Origin: Sphaerochaetaceae bacterium
GTDB lineage: Bacteria > Spirochaetota > Spirochaetia > Sphaerochaetales > Sphaerochaetaceae
Length of the DNA: 64,000 nucleotides
Direction: 5' to 3'
Assembly: GCA_024405015.1 (NCBI GenBank)
Contig: JAKSPE010000006.1
Span: 46,424 to 110,423, forward strand
Positions 25,903 to 35,300 of this stretch are shown piece by piece (the first letter of the stretch is position 1; the number at the start of each line of letters is the position of its first letter). The translations under genes and the position numbers were made by a program. Under the pieces are notes generated by a model. It was not told where the DNA came from and did not search any database. It was given only the letters and a program-made list of their open reading frames with translations.

Positions 25903-28344
25903 TCAGAACTTCTCAAAGAGAACTTCCGGATTTGCGTTTACCTTGACATCCTCGAAGGTTGCCTCGGCATTGACGACTCTGATTCCTCTGTAATCGGAAT
26001 CTGGGATTCCTCTACACATCTCTGCTTCGATGCCAGGCTCGAGCTCTTCCTTGACGGAGAAAGTACAGTCTCTGACAACGACATTCTGGAGCTTGGACTC
26101 TGGAAGACCTGCAAGGAATGCTGCACTGTGTCTGCAGTTCTCTGCATTCACACGCTCAATCAGGACATCACGGATGACTGGAGTATCTTCGTCAACCGGC
26201 TGAGATTCAAGGGAGTAAAGGACAGGATCGTCGCTTCCACAGCGATAATACATATTGATGGAGATCGGGCAGATGACGTTGTCCATGTAGATATCGGAAG
26301 CAACGATGTCTGTCATATGACCGCCACGACCACGTCTTGTCTTGATGCGGATACCACGATCGGTTCCGAGGAAACGGCAGTTTCTCACATAGGCACCCTT
26401 GACGCCACTGGCTGTCTCACTTCCGACAACAAAGCCACCGTGGGCATTTCGGACGGTACAATCCTCAGCTGTGATGTTTTCAGATCTCTGGAAACCCATC
26501 ATCTCCTTTCCGCTTCCGCACTTGACTGCGATGCCGTCATCTCCGACGTTTACGTCACATCCGCGAACATCAACGTTCACACAGGACTCAATGTCGATAC
26601 CATCGGTATTTGGGGAGTCATACGGGTTCTGGATCTTCATCTCATTGAACAGCAGGTTTGTGCTGTTGATTGGGTGCAGTGTCCAGAATGGGCTGTTTGT
26701 CAGCGTAATGCCATCAATCTTGACGTTCTTGGAATCCAGAATCTGAAGAAGTGCTGGTCTGAGGAACTGGCAAGGTCTTCCACCGCCGCCACCTGGCTCG
26801 TTCATGTAGTTCGGGTTCAGTGCAGCAAGGCGCTTTTCAATCGGAAGATTGATGGCTGCAGGTCTTCCGCCGTTCTTCCAGGTGAGAATATAATCCCACC
26901 ACTTCTTTCCGTGACCGTCGAGAGTTCCGTTACCTTCAATGACAACATCCTCAGCATCCTTGACCAAGAAGCATGGGTGCATTGCCCAGCAGTTGACACC
27001 TTCCCAACGTGTATAGACTGGTGGATAGGCCTCAAAGTCATCGATGAAATCAAGGACTGCACCGTTTTCGAAAATCAGGTGTGTATGGGCTGGAATATCT
27101 GTTGGACCTACCTGAAAGTGACCTTCTGGAATCACAACAGCGTTCTTGCCTGCATTCTCAGCGAGGACCTTGTTCAGGTCATCACCCTGCTTGAGTGTAT
27201 ATTTTGTCTTGTTGAGCTGAGCTGGGAACTCGAGCTCGATGGCTGCAGAGATGAATGGGGAGACACCGTGAAGGTTGTCTGTGACCCTTGGCTCACCTGT
27301 GCAATAGTATTCAAAGTCAGCTGGTCGGTATGGACCGTCGTCAGAGGCTCTTCCAAGGCCTGCGCTCTTACAGGTGTCATGGAGGAACAGCTCACCATTC
27401 TCGTCACATGTGACGGAATGCTTGCACATGCCGTCAAATGCTCTCTGTGCGCACTCGCGGTAAGAGGCATCAAAGAATCCGAGTCGGTTCATTTTGGCAA
27501 AGAAGTAGACGAACATGGATGTGGATGAGGTCTCAAGGTAGTTGGCACCTTGACCTGCCTTGTCCATGACCTGCCACCACATGCCGCTTTCCTTGTCCTG
27601 GAATCTCACAATGACTGGAGCAAGAGCGTTTCCAAGTGTCAGAAGTCTTGTTCGGTAGCCTGCATACTGGTCGGTGTCAGGGATGATCTCAAGAAGATCT
27701 GCGATGGCCATGACGTACCAACCGAGAGCACGTGCCCAGACCTCGGCACTCTGTCCTGTGACAGGATCGCACCAAGGCATTGTGTGGGATTCATCCCAGG
27801 CATGTCTGAGAAGGCCTGTACTCTTGTCCAGGGTCTTCTCGTAAACCAGTTCAAACTGGTAGATGATGTCGTCAAGGCATTCCTTGAGTCCACCAAACTC
27901 CTTGGTGTAGGTGGCAAAGAAAGGTCCCTGCATATAGAGGCCGTCAAGCCACATCTGGTTGACATATCTCTTCTTGTGATAGAAGCCACCGGACTTTGTC
28001 CTTGGCTGACCCTGGAGCTGCTTGTGGAACATGTCCAGAGCTGTCTTATATTTCTTCTGGCCAGTGAGTCTGTAGAACTCAATGATGATGTTACCCATTC
28101 TCACCTGGTCCATGCTGTATTCTTCGATACGATAGGTTCTTACGACACCGTCTTCTGGAACATAGTAATTGATCATATCGTTGACGTAATTGAAGATATC
28201 GTCATTTCCAAGGATGTTGGCGGCGCGATAGAGAGCTTCCAGCAAAATGGAAGACTTGTAGCTGTAAGGAGCATTCTCTGTATTGAATTTTCTGATAGCT
28301 GACAGACTCATGCGTTCTGTCATGGATTTTCTTGTATCAATCAT
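25903..28344 (-). CDS. GH105-GH28 fusion: unsaturated uronyl hydrolase plus polygalacturonase
   Basis: An 813-residue two-enzyme protein without signal peptide. Residues about 1-365 form a GH105 (alpha/alpha)6 barrel that removes unsaturated galacturonyl residues, with the catalytic-type MWLDGLYM and VWARALGWYVMAI. Residues about 375-800 form a GH28 right-handed beta-helix with the polygalacturonase motifs NTDGID, VGDDGIAVK, GGFVVGSE and RGIRIKTR. The products of one half suit the other, so imported pectic oligomers could be processed from both ends in the cytoplasm. The first gene after a partial terminator; weak ribosome binding site. Followed after 15 nt by the DapA-like gene. Confidence 0.88.
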   Translation of the reverse strand: MIDTRKSMTERMSLSAIRKFNTENAPYSYKSSILLEALYRAANILGNDDIFNYVNDMINYYVPEDGVVRTYRIEEYSMDQVRMGNIIIEFYRLTGQKKYKTALDMFHKQLQGQPRTKSGGFYHKKRYVNQMWLDGLYMQGPFFATYTKEFGGLKECLDDIIYQFELVYEKTLDKSTGLLRHAWDESHTMPWCDPVTGQSAEVWARALGWYVMAIADLLEIIPDTDQYAGYRTRLLTLGNALAPVIVRFQDKESGMWWQVMDKAGQGANYLETSSTSMFVYFFAKMNRLGFFDASYRECAQRAFDGMCKHSVTCDENGELFLHDTCKSAGLGRASDDGPYRPADFEYYCTGEPRVTDNLHGVSPFISAAIELEFPAQLNKTKYTLKQGDDLNKVLAENAGKNAVVIPEGHFQVGPTDIPAHTHLIFENGAVLDFIDDFEAYPPVYTRWEGVNCWAMHPCFLVKDAEDVVIEGNGTLDGHGKKWWDYILTWKNGGRPAAINLPIEKRLAALNPNYMNEPGGGGGRPCQFLRPALLQILDSKNVKIDGITLTNSPFWTLHPINSTNLLFNEMKIQNPYDSPNTDGIDIESCVNVDVRGCDVNVGDDGIAVKCGSGKEMMGFQRSENITAEDCTVRNAHGGFVVGSETASGVKGAYVRNCRFLGTDRGIRIKTRRGRGGHMTDIVASDIYMDNVICPISINMYYRCGSDDPVLYSLESQPVDEDTPVIRDVLIERVNAENCRHSAAFLAGLPESKLQNVVVRDCTFSVKEELEPGIEAEMCRGIPDSDYRGIRVVNAEATFEDVKVNANPEVLFEKF

Positions 28345-28374
28345 GTTGTAAGGTTTTTGGTTTTCGAGGGTTCT

Positions 28375-28413
28375 AAAAAAGGGGCTGCAAGCGTGCTGCG
28401 TGCAACCCCTTTC
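28375..28413 (-). terminator. Terminator or attenuator between the binding protein and the fusion enzyme
   Basis: On the minus strand AAAGGGGTTGCA pairs with TGCAGCCCCTTT (one G-U pair) and runs into TTTTTT. It ends about 30 nt before the next start codon and no promoter was seen in between, so incomplete termination is likely. Confidence 0.8.
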
Positions 28414-28447
28414 TTACTTCAAACTGTAGATCAGTTATCCGATGGGA

Positions 28448-30016
28448 TTACTGAAGGATTCCGTTTGCCTGTGCGTACTCAAGACCCTGAGCTTCCCATA
28501 CGAGACCGCCGATAGCGTCGAACTGAGCAACGAATGCCTTCCAGTTAGCCTCTGTGAGAGCTCTTGTTCCGTTGAGGAACTCAGCAATACCCTGCTGATA
28601 GAATGTGGAGACGTCTGTGGTGTCTGGCTTTGGCATGCTGTTCTGGCCTGGTGTAGCTGTCCAAGTCTTCTTCTGCATCTCAAGGAGAACATCACCAGCG
28701 CTCATGTACTTCTGGGATACCTTTGTTGTGTATCCTGGGTATCTGAGAGCGATTTCCTGAGCATTGCTGTAGTTGAATGCGCAGTTTCTGAGCTGGATGT
28801 ATGCCTGACCCTTGGACTGTGCATATCCGAGATCACCGAGGCTAGCATCGGACTGTGGGAGACCCTGTGCGTCGAGGACGTAGTTCTTTCCTTCCTCACC
28901 GTAACCGCAGAGGAGGTAACCTTCGCCGTAGCTCATCCAGTCGAACATCTCAACGATCTTTGCAGCCTTCTTAGCATCAACGTCAGCGTTGATTGCGTAA
29001 ACTCTCATACCCTGGCAGAGAGGACCGACTGACTGGCCGTAAGGTCCGATAGGAGCATCAACAACAACGAAGCTTCCGTTTGGGAAGTTAGCGTCGAATG
29101 GAGCATAGTTGTTCTCACCAGCGTATGCGGAGTTCTGCTCTCTGAAGATACCGAACTTACCCTGCTTCCATGCAGCACGGAAGTCATCCTTCTTGTAGGA
29201 CATCCAGTTTGGATCGATGACGCCGTTGTCGATACACTTCTTGAAGAAGACCATCCAGTCATAGTAGTGCTCGTCGTGGATTCTGAGACCGAACTCGGAA
29301 GCGTTCATGTTCCATGTACCCTCAACACCGAAAGCACCCATGAGAGGCTCGAATCTGCGGCCAGGATAGATCTCGTAAGAGAGTGTCTCTTCTACGAATG
29401 CGCCGTAACCGTATGTGTCGTTCTTGCCGTTTCCATCTGGGTCGTTGTATGTGAATGCATACATGACATCATAGAGCTCGTCGAGAGTTGTAGGAACAGC
29501 GAGTCCGAGGTTGTCGAGCCAGTCCTTTCTAACGAGGAGACCTTCGTTACCAGCGATAGCGGATGGTGTTGCGAAACCGTAGATTCTTCCCTCGTATGTG
29601 ACGAAGTTCTTTGCGGCATCGTCGAACATGACTGCGCATCTGTTTGGCATATCCTTGTAGTAATCTGTTACATCAAGGACCTGACCGTTCTTTGCGAGGT
29701 CAGCCCAAACTTCTCTTGAACATGTGAAGAAGTCTGGAAGCTCGTCTGCTGCTGCCATAGCTCTGACCATGAGATCCTGGTCATTTGGGTTGGATGGGAG
29801 CATCTGGAGCTCAAGCTTGATTCCAAGCTCGTTCTCGAGAACTGCGTAACCTGCCCAGTCTGCTGGAAGTGCACCAGCCTCTGTCTGTGTTGCAGAATAG
29901 AGCATTGAGATGGTTACTGGACCATCATTTGCTGCAGCTGTCTCTGCGCCGCTCTGTGCAAATGCGAAACTTGCTGTGAGGAGAGCAACGAGAAGGACAA
30001 TAATTGTTTTCTTCAT
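28448..30016 (-). CDS. Carbohydrate ABC transporter substrate-binding protein (YtcQ/LplA-like)
   Basis: A 522-residue extracellular solute-binding protein. The signal peptide of about 20 residues ends in SFAFAQ. The body matches LplA/YtcQ-type proteins that feed MsmX-dependent importers for pectin- or rhamnogalacturonan-derived oligosaccharides: DVTDYYKDMPNR, GNEGLLVRKDWLDNLG, DPDGNGKNDTYGYG (a calcium-binding-like loop). The gene is last of the importer operon, has an AAAGGGGG ribosome binding site and is preceded by a stable hairpin, an arrangement often seen where the binding protein is made in excess. Confidence 0.9.
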   Translation of the reverse strand: MKKTIIVLLVALLTASFAFAQSGAETAAANDGPVTISMLYSATQTEAGALPADWAGYAVLENELGIKLELQMLPSNPNDQDLMVRAMAAADELPDFFTCSREVWADLAKNGQVLDVTDYYKDMPNRCAVMFDDAAKNFVTYEGRIYGFATPSAIAGNEGLLVRKDWLDNLGLAVPTTLDELYDVMYAFTYNDPDGNGKNDTYGYGAFVEETLSYEIYPGRRFEPLMGAFGVEGTWNMNASEFGLRIHDEHYYDWMVFFKKCIDNGVIDPNWMSYKKDDFRAAWKQGKFGIFREQNSAYAGENNYAPFDANFPNGSFVVVDAPIGPYGQSVGPLCQGMRVYAINADVDAKKAAKIVEMFDWMSYGEGYLLCGYGEEGKNYVLDAQGLPQSDASLGDLGYAQSKGQAYIQLRNCAFNYSNAQEIALRYPGYTTKVSQKYMSAGDVLLEMQKKTWTATPGQNSMPKPDTTDVSTFYQQGIAEFLNGTRALTEANWKAFVAQFDAIGGLVWEAQGLEYAQANGILQ

Positions 30017-30058
30017 TTAAAAATTCCCCCTTTAAATGATTACAAAAGTTATTAATTT

Positions 30059-30083
30059 GTGCAGCGACTCACAGTCGCCGCAC
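30059..30083 (-). other. Stable intercistronic hairpin in a 197-bp gap
   Basis: On the minus strand RNA an 11-bp stem (GUGCGGCGACU with AGUCGCUGCAC, one G-U pair) closes a 3-nt loop. No T run follows at once. The rest of the gap (30,084-30,213) between the second permease and the binding-protein gene holds no ORF; part resembles a tRNA T-arm but does not fold as a tRNA. It may protect or process the mRNA. Confidence 0.5.
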
Positions 30084-30213
30084 ATATTCACGGATTCGAC
30101 CTCCGGGCTTTCACCCAAAGGACCTTGATTGAATTTCGATCAAAGACAAGGAGCAAACGAGAGACAGTACCTGTTGTACGGCTCGAGTGCTGCGACACAG
30201 TATTTGCTCGAAA

Positions 30214-31116
30214 TCAACCCTTGACGGATCCAGCAAGAGTACCCTTTGTGAAGTACTTCTGGATGAATGGGTAAGCAGCGATCATTGGAATGGCACTGAT
30301 GAAGACAGATGCTGCCTTGATTGCCTCAATTGGAGCGCTACCGAAAGCACTTGCTTCAAGGTTGTCGTTCATGGATGCACCAAGCAGGATGTCTCTGAGA
30401 AGCAGTGGAAGAGGCTTGAGAGCTGTCTTCTGGAGATACAGAAGGGATCTCATGTAGTCATTCCAGAATGCGACTGCGTAGTACAGTGCAATGGTCATGA
30501 TGATTGCCTTGGAAAGTGGCAGGATGATCTTGAACATGATCTGGATGTCGTTACAGCCATCGATGAAGGCACTTTCTCTGAGGTCATTTGGAATTCCCTC
30601 GAAGAACTGTCTCATGATGATCATGTTGTAGGTGCTGATAGCAACCGGCATGAAGACCGATGCCAGATGGTTGACAAGACCGATCTTTGACATGAGCAGG
30701 TAGGTAGGAACAACACCAATGTTGAAGACATAAGGGATCATGACGAAAATGGTGATTCCCTTCTTTCCTGGAACACCCTTGACGGAAAGTGCGTAAGCCA
30801 TTGGAACGGTGAGGAACAGAGCTGTTACAACACCCATGACAGTGATCTTGACACTGTTCCAGAAGGCATTCAAGAAGCCCTTGTTTCCAAGAAGTGCCTT
30901 ATAGGCAAGTCCGGACCACTTCCAAGGAGCAAGGAACATACCCTCAAGGTAGGAACCGATGTAGTTGGCTGGTCTGAAGGAAAGAGTGATGGTACTCCAG
31001 ATAGGAATGAAGATCACAACAAGCAGAATTGCAAGGAATGCACAGACACAGACCTGGAAAACCTTATCTGCAGCAGTTGGTCTGACAGCAACGTTTGTAC
31101 TTGGTTTCTTTGACAT
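30214..31116 (-). CDS. Carbohydrate ABC transporter permease (YtcP/LplC-like)
   Basis: A 300-residue inner-membrane permease with six predicted helices. The cytoplasmic ABC-contact (EAA) loop reads LRESAFIDGCNDIQIMFKIILPL near residue 190. C-terminal residues end in FTKGTLAGSVKG as in CUT1 family members. It forms a heterodimer with the product of the preceding gene; ATG 31116 lies 12 nt after that gene's stop. No ATPase gene is in the cluster, so a shared MsmX-type ATPase encoded elsewhere must energise it. Confidence 0.92.
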   Translation of the reverse strand: MSKKPSTNVAVRPTAADKVFQVCVCAFLAILLVVIFIPIWSTITLSFRPANYIGSYLEGMFLAPWKWSGLAYKALLGNKGFLNAFWNSVKITVMGVVTALFLTVPMAYALSVKGVPGKKGITIFVMIPYVFNIGVVPTYLLMSKIGLVNHLASVFMPVAISTYNMIIMRQFFEGIPNDLRESAFIDGCNDIQIMFKIILPLSKAIIMTIALYYAVAFWNDYMRSLLYLQKTALKPLPLLLRDILLGASMNDNLEASAFGSAPIEAIKAASVFISAIPMIAAYPFIQKYFTKGTLAGSVKG

Positions 31117-31128
31117 TTGCAGACCTCC

Positions 31129-32229
31129 TTAGAACAGTGAATTCTCTGTGACTTTCTTGGAAGCCCAGTTGGAGATGAACAGGAGTGACATACCGATGAC
31201 ACCCTTGAAGATACCTGCAGCTGTTGCAAGGCTGAACTGACCGTTGATGGTTCCACGGTAAACCCATGTATCAATAATATCACCGACACTGTAGACGGCT
31301 GGGCTGTACAGCATGTAGAGCTGGTTGAAACCTGCATCAAGAATGGTACCGATCTTCATCAGGAGAACGACGACGATAACAGGCTTGATGGAAGGAAGTG
31401 TGATGTAACGGACTCTCTGCCAGCTGTTTGCACCTTCGACGGTTGCAGCCTCAAAGAGTGTTCCATCGATTCCCATGAGAGCGGCGATGAAGATGATGGC
31501 ACTCCATCCCATCTCCTTCCAGGCATCGGAAAGGATAACGATGACTGGGAATGCGTGAACATCGGTCAGGAAGTTCTTTGGTGTACCGCCGAACAGCTTG
31601 ATGATGTCATTGAGGATACCCTGGCTTGGTGAAAGCAGCGCAAGCAGAATACCATACATGATAACCCATGAAAGGAAGTGAGGCAGATAGGACAGTGTCT
31701 GAACGATCTTTCTCAGGTACTTTGCAGTACACTCATAGATGGCAATGGAAAGAAGGATGGACATTGGAAGGCTGACAAGGAGCTTTCCAAAGCTGTACAT
31801 CAGTGTGTTTCTGATGAGGTCCCAGAAATAGTAGGAACCGATGAAGGTCTTGAAGTTCTCAAGGCCAACCCAAGTACCACCTGTGATACCGGTTCTCTTC
31901 AGAGAGATGAAGTTTCTAAAAGCGATCTGAGCATTCCAGATTGGGATGTACTTGAAGATGAAGTAGTAGACCAGTGGGATGATGAGCATGAAGTAGATGA
32001 ACTTGTGTCGGTTCATCTCAGCGAAAAGGACCTGGTTCTCAGACTTGCTGAAAGCCCTCTTCTTCTCGGAGAGCTGTGCGGATACATCCTTGAGCTCCTC
32101 TGTCACACGCTGAATGTCACTTTCATTCTTCTGTGTCTTGGCTTCCTTGAGACGCAAGCAGACTTCCCTTTTCTGGGCCTTCAGCTGATCAATCTCAAGA
32201 GAGAGTGCGTAATTCTTTCCACTTCTCAT
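31129..32229 (-). CDS. Carbohydrate ABC transporter permease (YteP/LplB-like) with N-terminal coiled coil
   Basis: A 366-residue permease. Residues about 75-366 form the usual six-helix CUT1 permease with the EAA loop FEAATVEGANSWQRVRYITLP. The first about 70 residues are an extra charged segment with heptad character (IDQLKAQKREVCLRLKEAKT, VTEELKDVSAQLSEKKRAF), probably a cytoplasmic coiled coil. ATG 32229 overlaps the stop of a 10-codon upstream ORF as ATGA and has no ribosome binding site of its own. First permease gene of the operon, controlled by the upstream regulator. Confidence 0.88.
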   Translation of the reverse strand: MRSGKNYALSLEIDQLKAQKREVCLRLKEAKTQKNESDIQRVTEELKDVSAQLSEKKRAFSKSENQVLFAEMNRHKFIYFMLIIPLVYYFIFKYIPIWNAQIAFRNFISLKRTGITGGTWVGLENFKTFIGSYYFWDLIRNTLMYSFGKLLVSLPMSILLSIAIYECTAKYLRKIVQTLSYLPHFLSWVIMYGILLALLSPSQGILNDIIKLFGGTPKNFLTDVHAFPVIVILSDAWKEMGWSAIIFIAALMGIDGTLFEAATVEGANSWQRVRYITLPSIKPVIVVVLLMKIGTILDAGFNQLYMLYSPAVYSVGDIIDTWVYRGTINGQFSLATAAGIFKGVIGMSLLFISNWASKKVTENSLF

Positions 32230-32258
32230 AATGCGTTGGCCATCTGCGCAGTTGCCAT
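32226..32258 (-). CDS. Ten-codon upstream ORF overlapping the permease start
   Basis: ATG 32258 begins a frame coding MATAQMANAL whose stop TGA shares ATGA with the permease start. AAAGGAG lies 13 nt before its ATG and none before the permease ATG. This suggests that the permease is translated by coupling to this mini-ORF, though it may be chance. Confidence 0.35.
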   Translation of the reverse strand: MATAQMANAL

Positions 32259-32277
32259 TTGCAGACAGTTTCTCCTT

Positions 32278-32306
32278 TTTATAGGGTTGCTTCTAGTCTA
32301 GGGCAA
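32278..32306 (-). promoter_or_regulatory. Promoter of the pectin importer operon
   Basis: On the minus strand TTGCCC (32306-32301), 17 bp, TATAAA (32283-32278). The weak -35 fits a promoter that needs an activator; a motif shared with the regulator promoter lies about 20 bp upstream of the -35. Confidence 0.6.
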
Positions 32307-32326
32307 ATCCATTGAGACTTAAAATA

Positions 32327-32346
32327 CTGATTTTTGTACAATTACG
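32327..32346 (-). promoter_or_regulatory. Shared operator-like motif AATTGTACAAAAATCA, importer promoter
   Basis: The minus strand carries AATTGTACAAAAATCA with the palindrome TTGTACAA at its core (32334-32341). The same 16-mer with one change occurs in the regulator/fecD intergenic region, so this is the best candidate site for the AraC-type regulator. Confidence 0.5.
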
Positions 32347-32380
32347 ACTTTTTTCTAATATATCAGTCGCAGGTCCGCGT

Positions 32381-35300
32381 TCATTTTGAACCCTTTTTGC
32401 CACTTCTCAAGTGAATCGGACTATAGCCCTTCACCTTCTTGAAGACTCTGCAGAAATAGGCCTGGTCCTGGAATCCGGTGGCGATGGAGACCTCGTTCAC
32501 CGTCATTCCGGTGTTTCTGAGAAGGCTTCCGGCAAGCCAGACGCGGTAACGGTTCAGGTAATCCCATGGAGACAGCCCAAGTTCCTTCTTGAACACACGG
32601 GTCAGATAGTCCTCAGAGGTATGGACCTCTTCTGCAACCTGCCATCGGCTGATCGGCAGTGTCGCATGCTCGCAAAGGTACAGCTGCGCCTTCTTGACAA
32701 TGCTTCCGGTCTGCGGGGCAAGAAGTTCTGCTCCACCCAGGATGGCACGCACACGCATAGCAAACTCATCGCTTTCGACGATGCAGGCATTCACCACCAT
32801 GATGTTCGGCATGAGGCTGAGATCCTCAACCAGCTTCGCATCGATGTAGTCAGTGCAGACGACAACTGGAGTCTGGTACTTGTGTCGGATGTTCTTCAGG
32901 CATACACGAAGGTTCTCCTCAGCCTGCTCCATACCCTCATAGTGCTCGAGGGTGATCATGACAAGCCTTGGTGTGTATCTGCGCATCATGGTGCTGACAT
33001 TTGACATTTCACAGGTCACGATTTCAGGGTCCTGCAGCCATCGGTGGAGGTCTTCAGCCATAGGGCCGATCTGCAGCATCACCTTTCCCTTGGCCTCAAC
33101 ACTTGAACGGATGGCATCCTCAAAGGACCTGGATCTGGTACATTCCATGCAGATGAAAGGAAGATTTCGGTAGACATCATTGGAAATCAGTCCCATCAGG
33201 CCTGTCAGTGCATTGTAGCCCTTGAAGCCAGAATCCCAATAGATAGCTCCCACCTGCGACGGAAGGCGCTTCTTGGAAGCGAAACGATCCCCCTCCAGCA
33301 AGGTCTGTGACACCCCGTCAATCTCAAAATCCGCCATTGCGCTGATGCAAGCCACCACAGAGCCCTTCTCAATCGCATTGGACACAGACCCTGCCAATGT
33401 CGGATACGGGATGGTCATTGTGAGGCTGTGCGCCTCAAACTGGCATGTTCCGTTATGCAGAAGGACAATCTGCTGCACATAATCCATGGACGGATTTCGG
33501 GAAGGGTCCCACGTGTCCGCATGATCGTACAAACGGATCTGAACGCCGTTTCGCTTCATGCAGGCATCAATCTGAGCCGTCTCTCCAATGGAGGACACGA
33601 CAATCTCAATAATTCTTCGAAATCGCTTCTCATCGAGCATCACACAGGCCAAAGGCCCCTTATCGTTGTAGCAGGCAAAAGTTCCAAGCACATCGGAGAC
33701 GCTTGTGCTGTAACGCTCCAACTCAAGTTCACCCGTTGAAATCAATGAGAGATCAATGGTTCTCTTCACCTCAATGACCCTTTCATTGATGATGCGCCTT
33801 GCATCCTCATCCAGATGGGAATTGAGCACCATATCGGAGATTTCGGTCAGTGGGCTTCGAAGGTTCTCACTGACGTTTGCAAAGAAGTTCGTTCGTGCAA
33901 GTTCTGCGTTTTCTGCAGCCTGCTGGGCCTTTTTTGCAGTATCAAAGAGTCTTGCGTTCTTGACGGCACTTGAGACGACACTTCGGATCTCCTCACAGAC
34001 AGAGCCGTCATAGTTTCTCGTCTTCATCAGAAGATAACCCATGTACTCAGTTTCAGAACACAGCGGAGCGGCGATCCAGACACCACTGTCCAACAGGTCG
34101 CTCTCGCTAGGAGGCACAAGCATCTCCTCTGGGAACTCGATGGCCTCATTTCCGATCAGAACAGACTTGGAGCCGTCATTGAACACCAGATGCAGCTTGG
34201 CATACCCAAGAGACAGCGCATTGCGGCTCAGGACATCGGCAATCTCCTGTATGTTGCTGGTTTCAAGCAACTGGTTGCTGAATGCATTGAACACCCTTCT
34301 CTTCTGCCTTTCATTGTAGCTCAGCTTTGACATTCTTCTGTCCAGAAGCGATGGAATAATCGAGGACGCAATCTCAGCAATCTGCGTCATCGTCTCTTCG
34401 GAAACGAACTTGGCAAAGCCCCTGATGACATTGATCAGCTCATGGTTATCGGCACCCTTGGAGAAGATCATGTCGATGAGAATCCTGAGGTTAGACTCCG
34501 TCGGTCCATTTGTGATTCGCTCAATGATTGTTCGCGCGTCATCCAAGCCGATCATGAAGTCGGTGGAAATGCGCATGGCGAACTCAGACATGGTTGAAAC
34601 GGCAGACAGATGCGAAATGTTTCCACATCCGCAGCTCCTTCGGATGATCGGCATTGTAGGAAGTTCCTTGTCAAAGCAGCTACGTCCCTCTGCCAAGGCA
34701 CGAAGCGACAGAACCGCGTTTTTGCCCATTCCCGAATATGGAAGCCTTACCGTTGTGGCTGGGACGTTGATGAGCCTAGATTCAATGGAGTCATTGAAGC
34801 CGCAGATGAATACGTTCTCGCCTACGACATAGCCATAGGACAGAAGCACCTGCTCGGCATCATACATCATGAGGTCACTGGCACAGAGAATCATGTCAAA
34901 GTCCTTGCCTGGAAGGATGTTCCGTCCTTCAATCATCTCCTGAAGGCTCTCGCCACCCTTGCTCCATCCAGACGGTTTGGAAACGAGTTTCGGGTCAAAA
35001 TCAATATTGTTTTTCTCCAGCACATCCAGGTATGCCTGATAGCGTTTTCTGGAAGAGTTGTGGTTCAGCGGGCCACGAAGATAGACGATACGCCTGGCGT
35101 TATGGACATCGATGCAATGCTGCACCAGCGCACTGGACCCCTCATAGGCATTGAAACGGATATCTGGAATCTTCGGATATTTGTCGGTCTTTCCATCCAT
35201 GGTGACCGTCGGCTTTGACAGCATATCCGCGAACCGGTTCAGGACATCCTCGGAATTTGCATCACCAGTCAATGAGGAGCTCCAAATGATGGAGCCGTCG

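Noticed and set aside
30084..30120. Stretch resembling a tRNA T-arm (GGTCGAATCC on the minus strand)
   Set aside because: No acceptor stem, anticodon arm or D-arm can be drawn around it and the T-loop is one base short.
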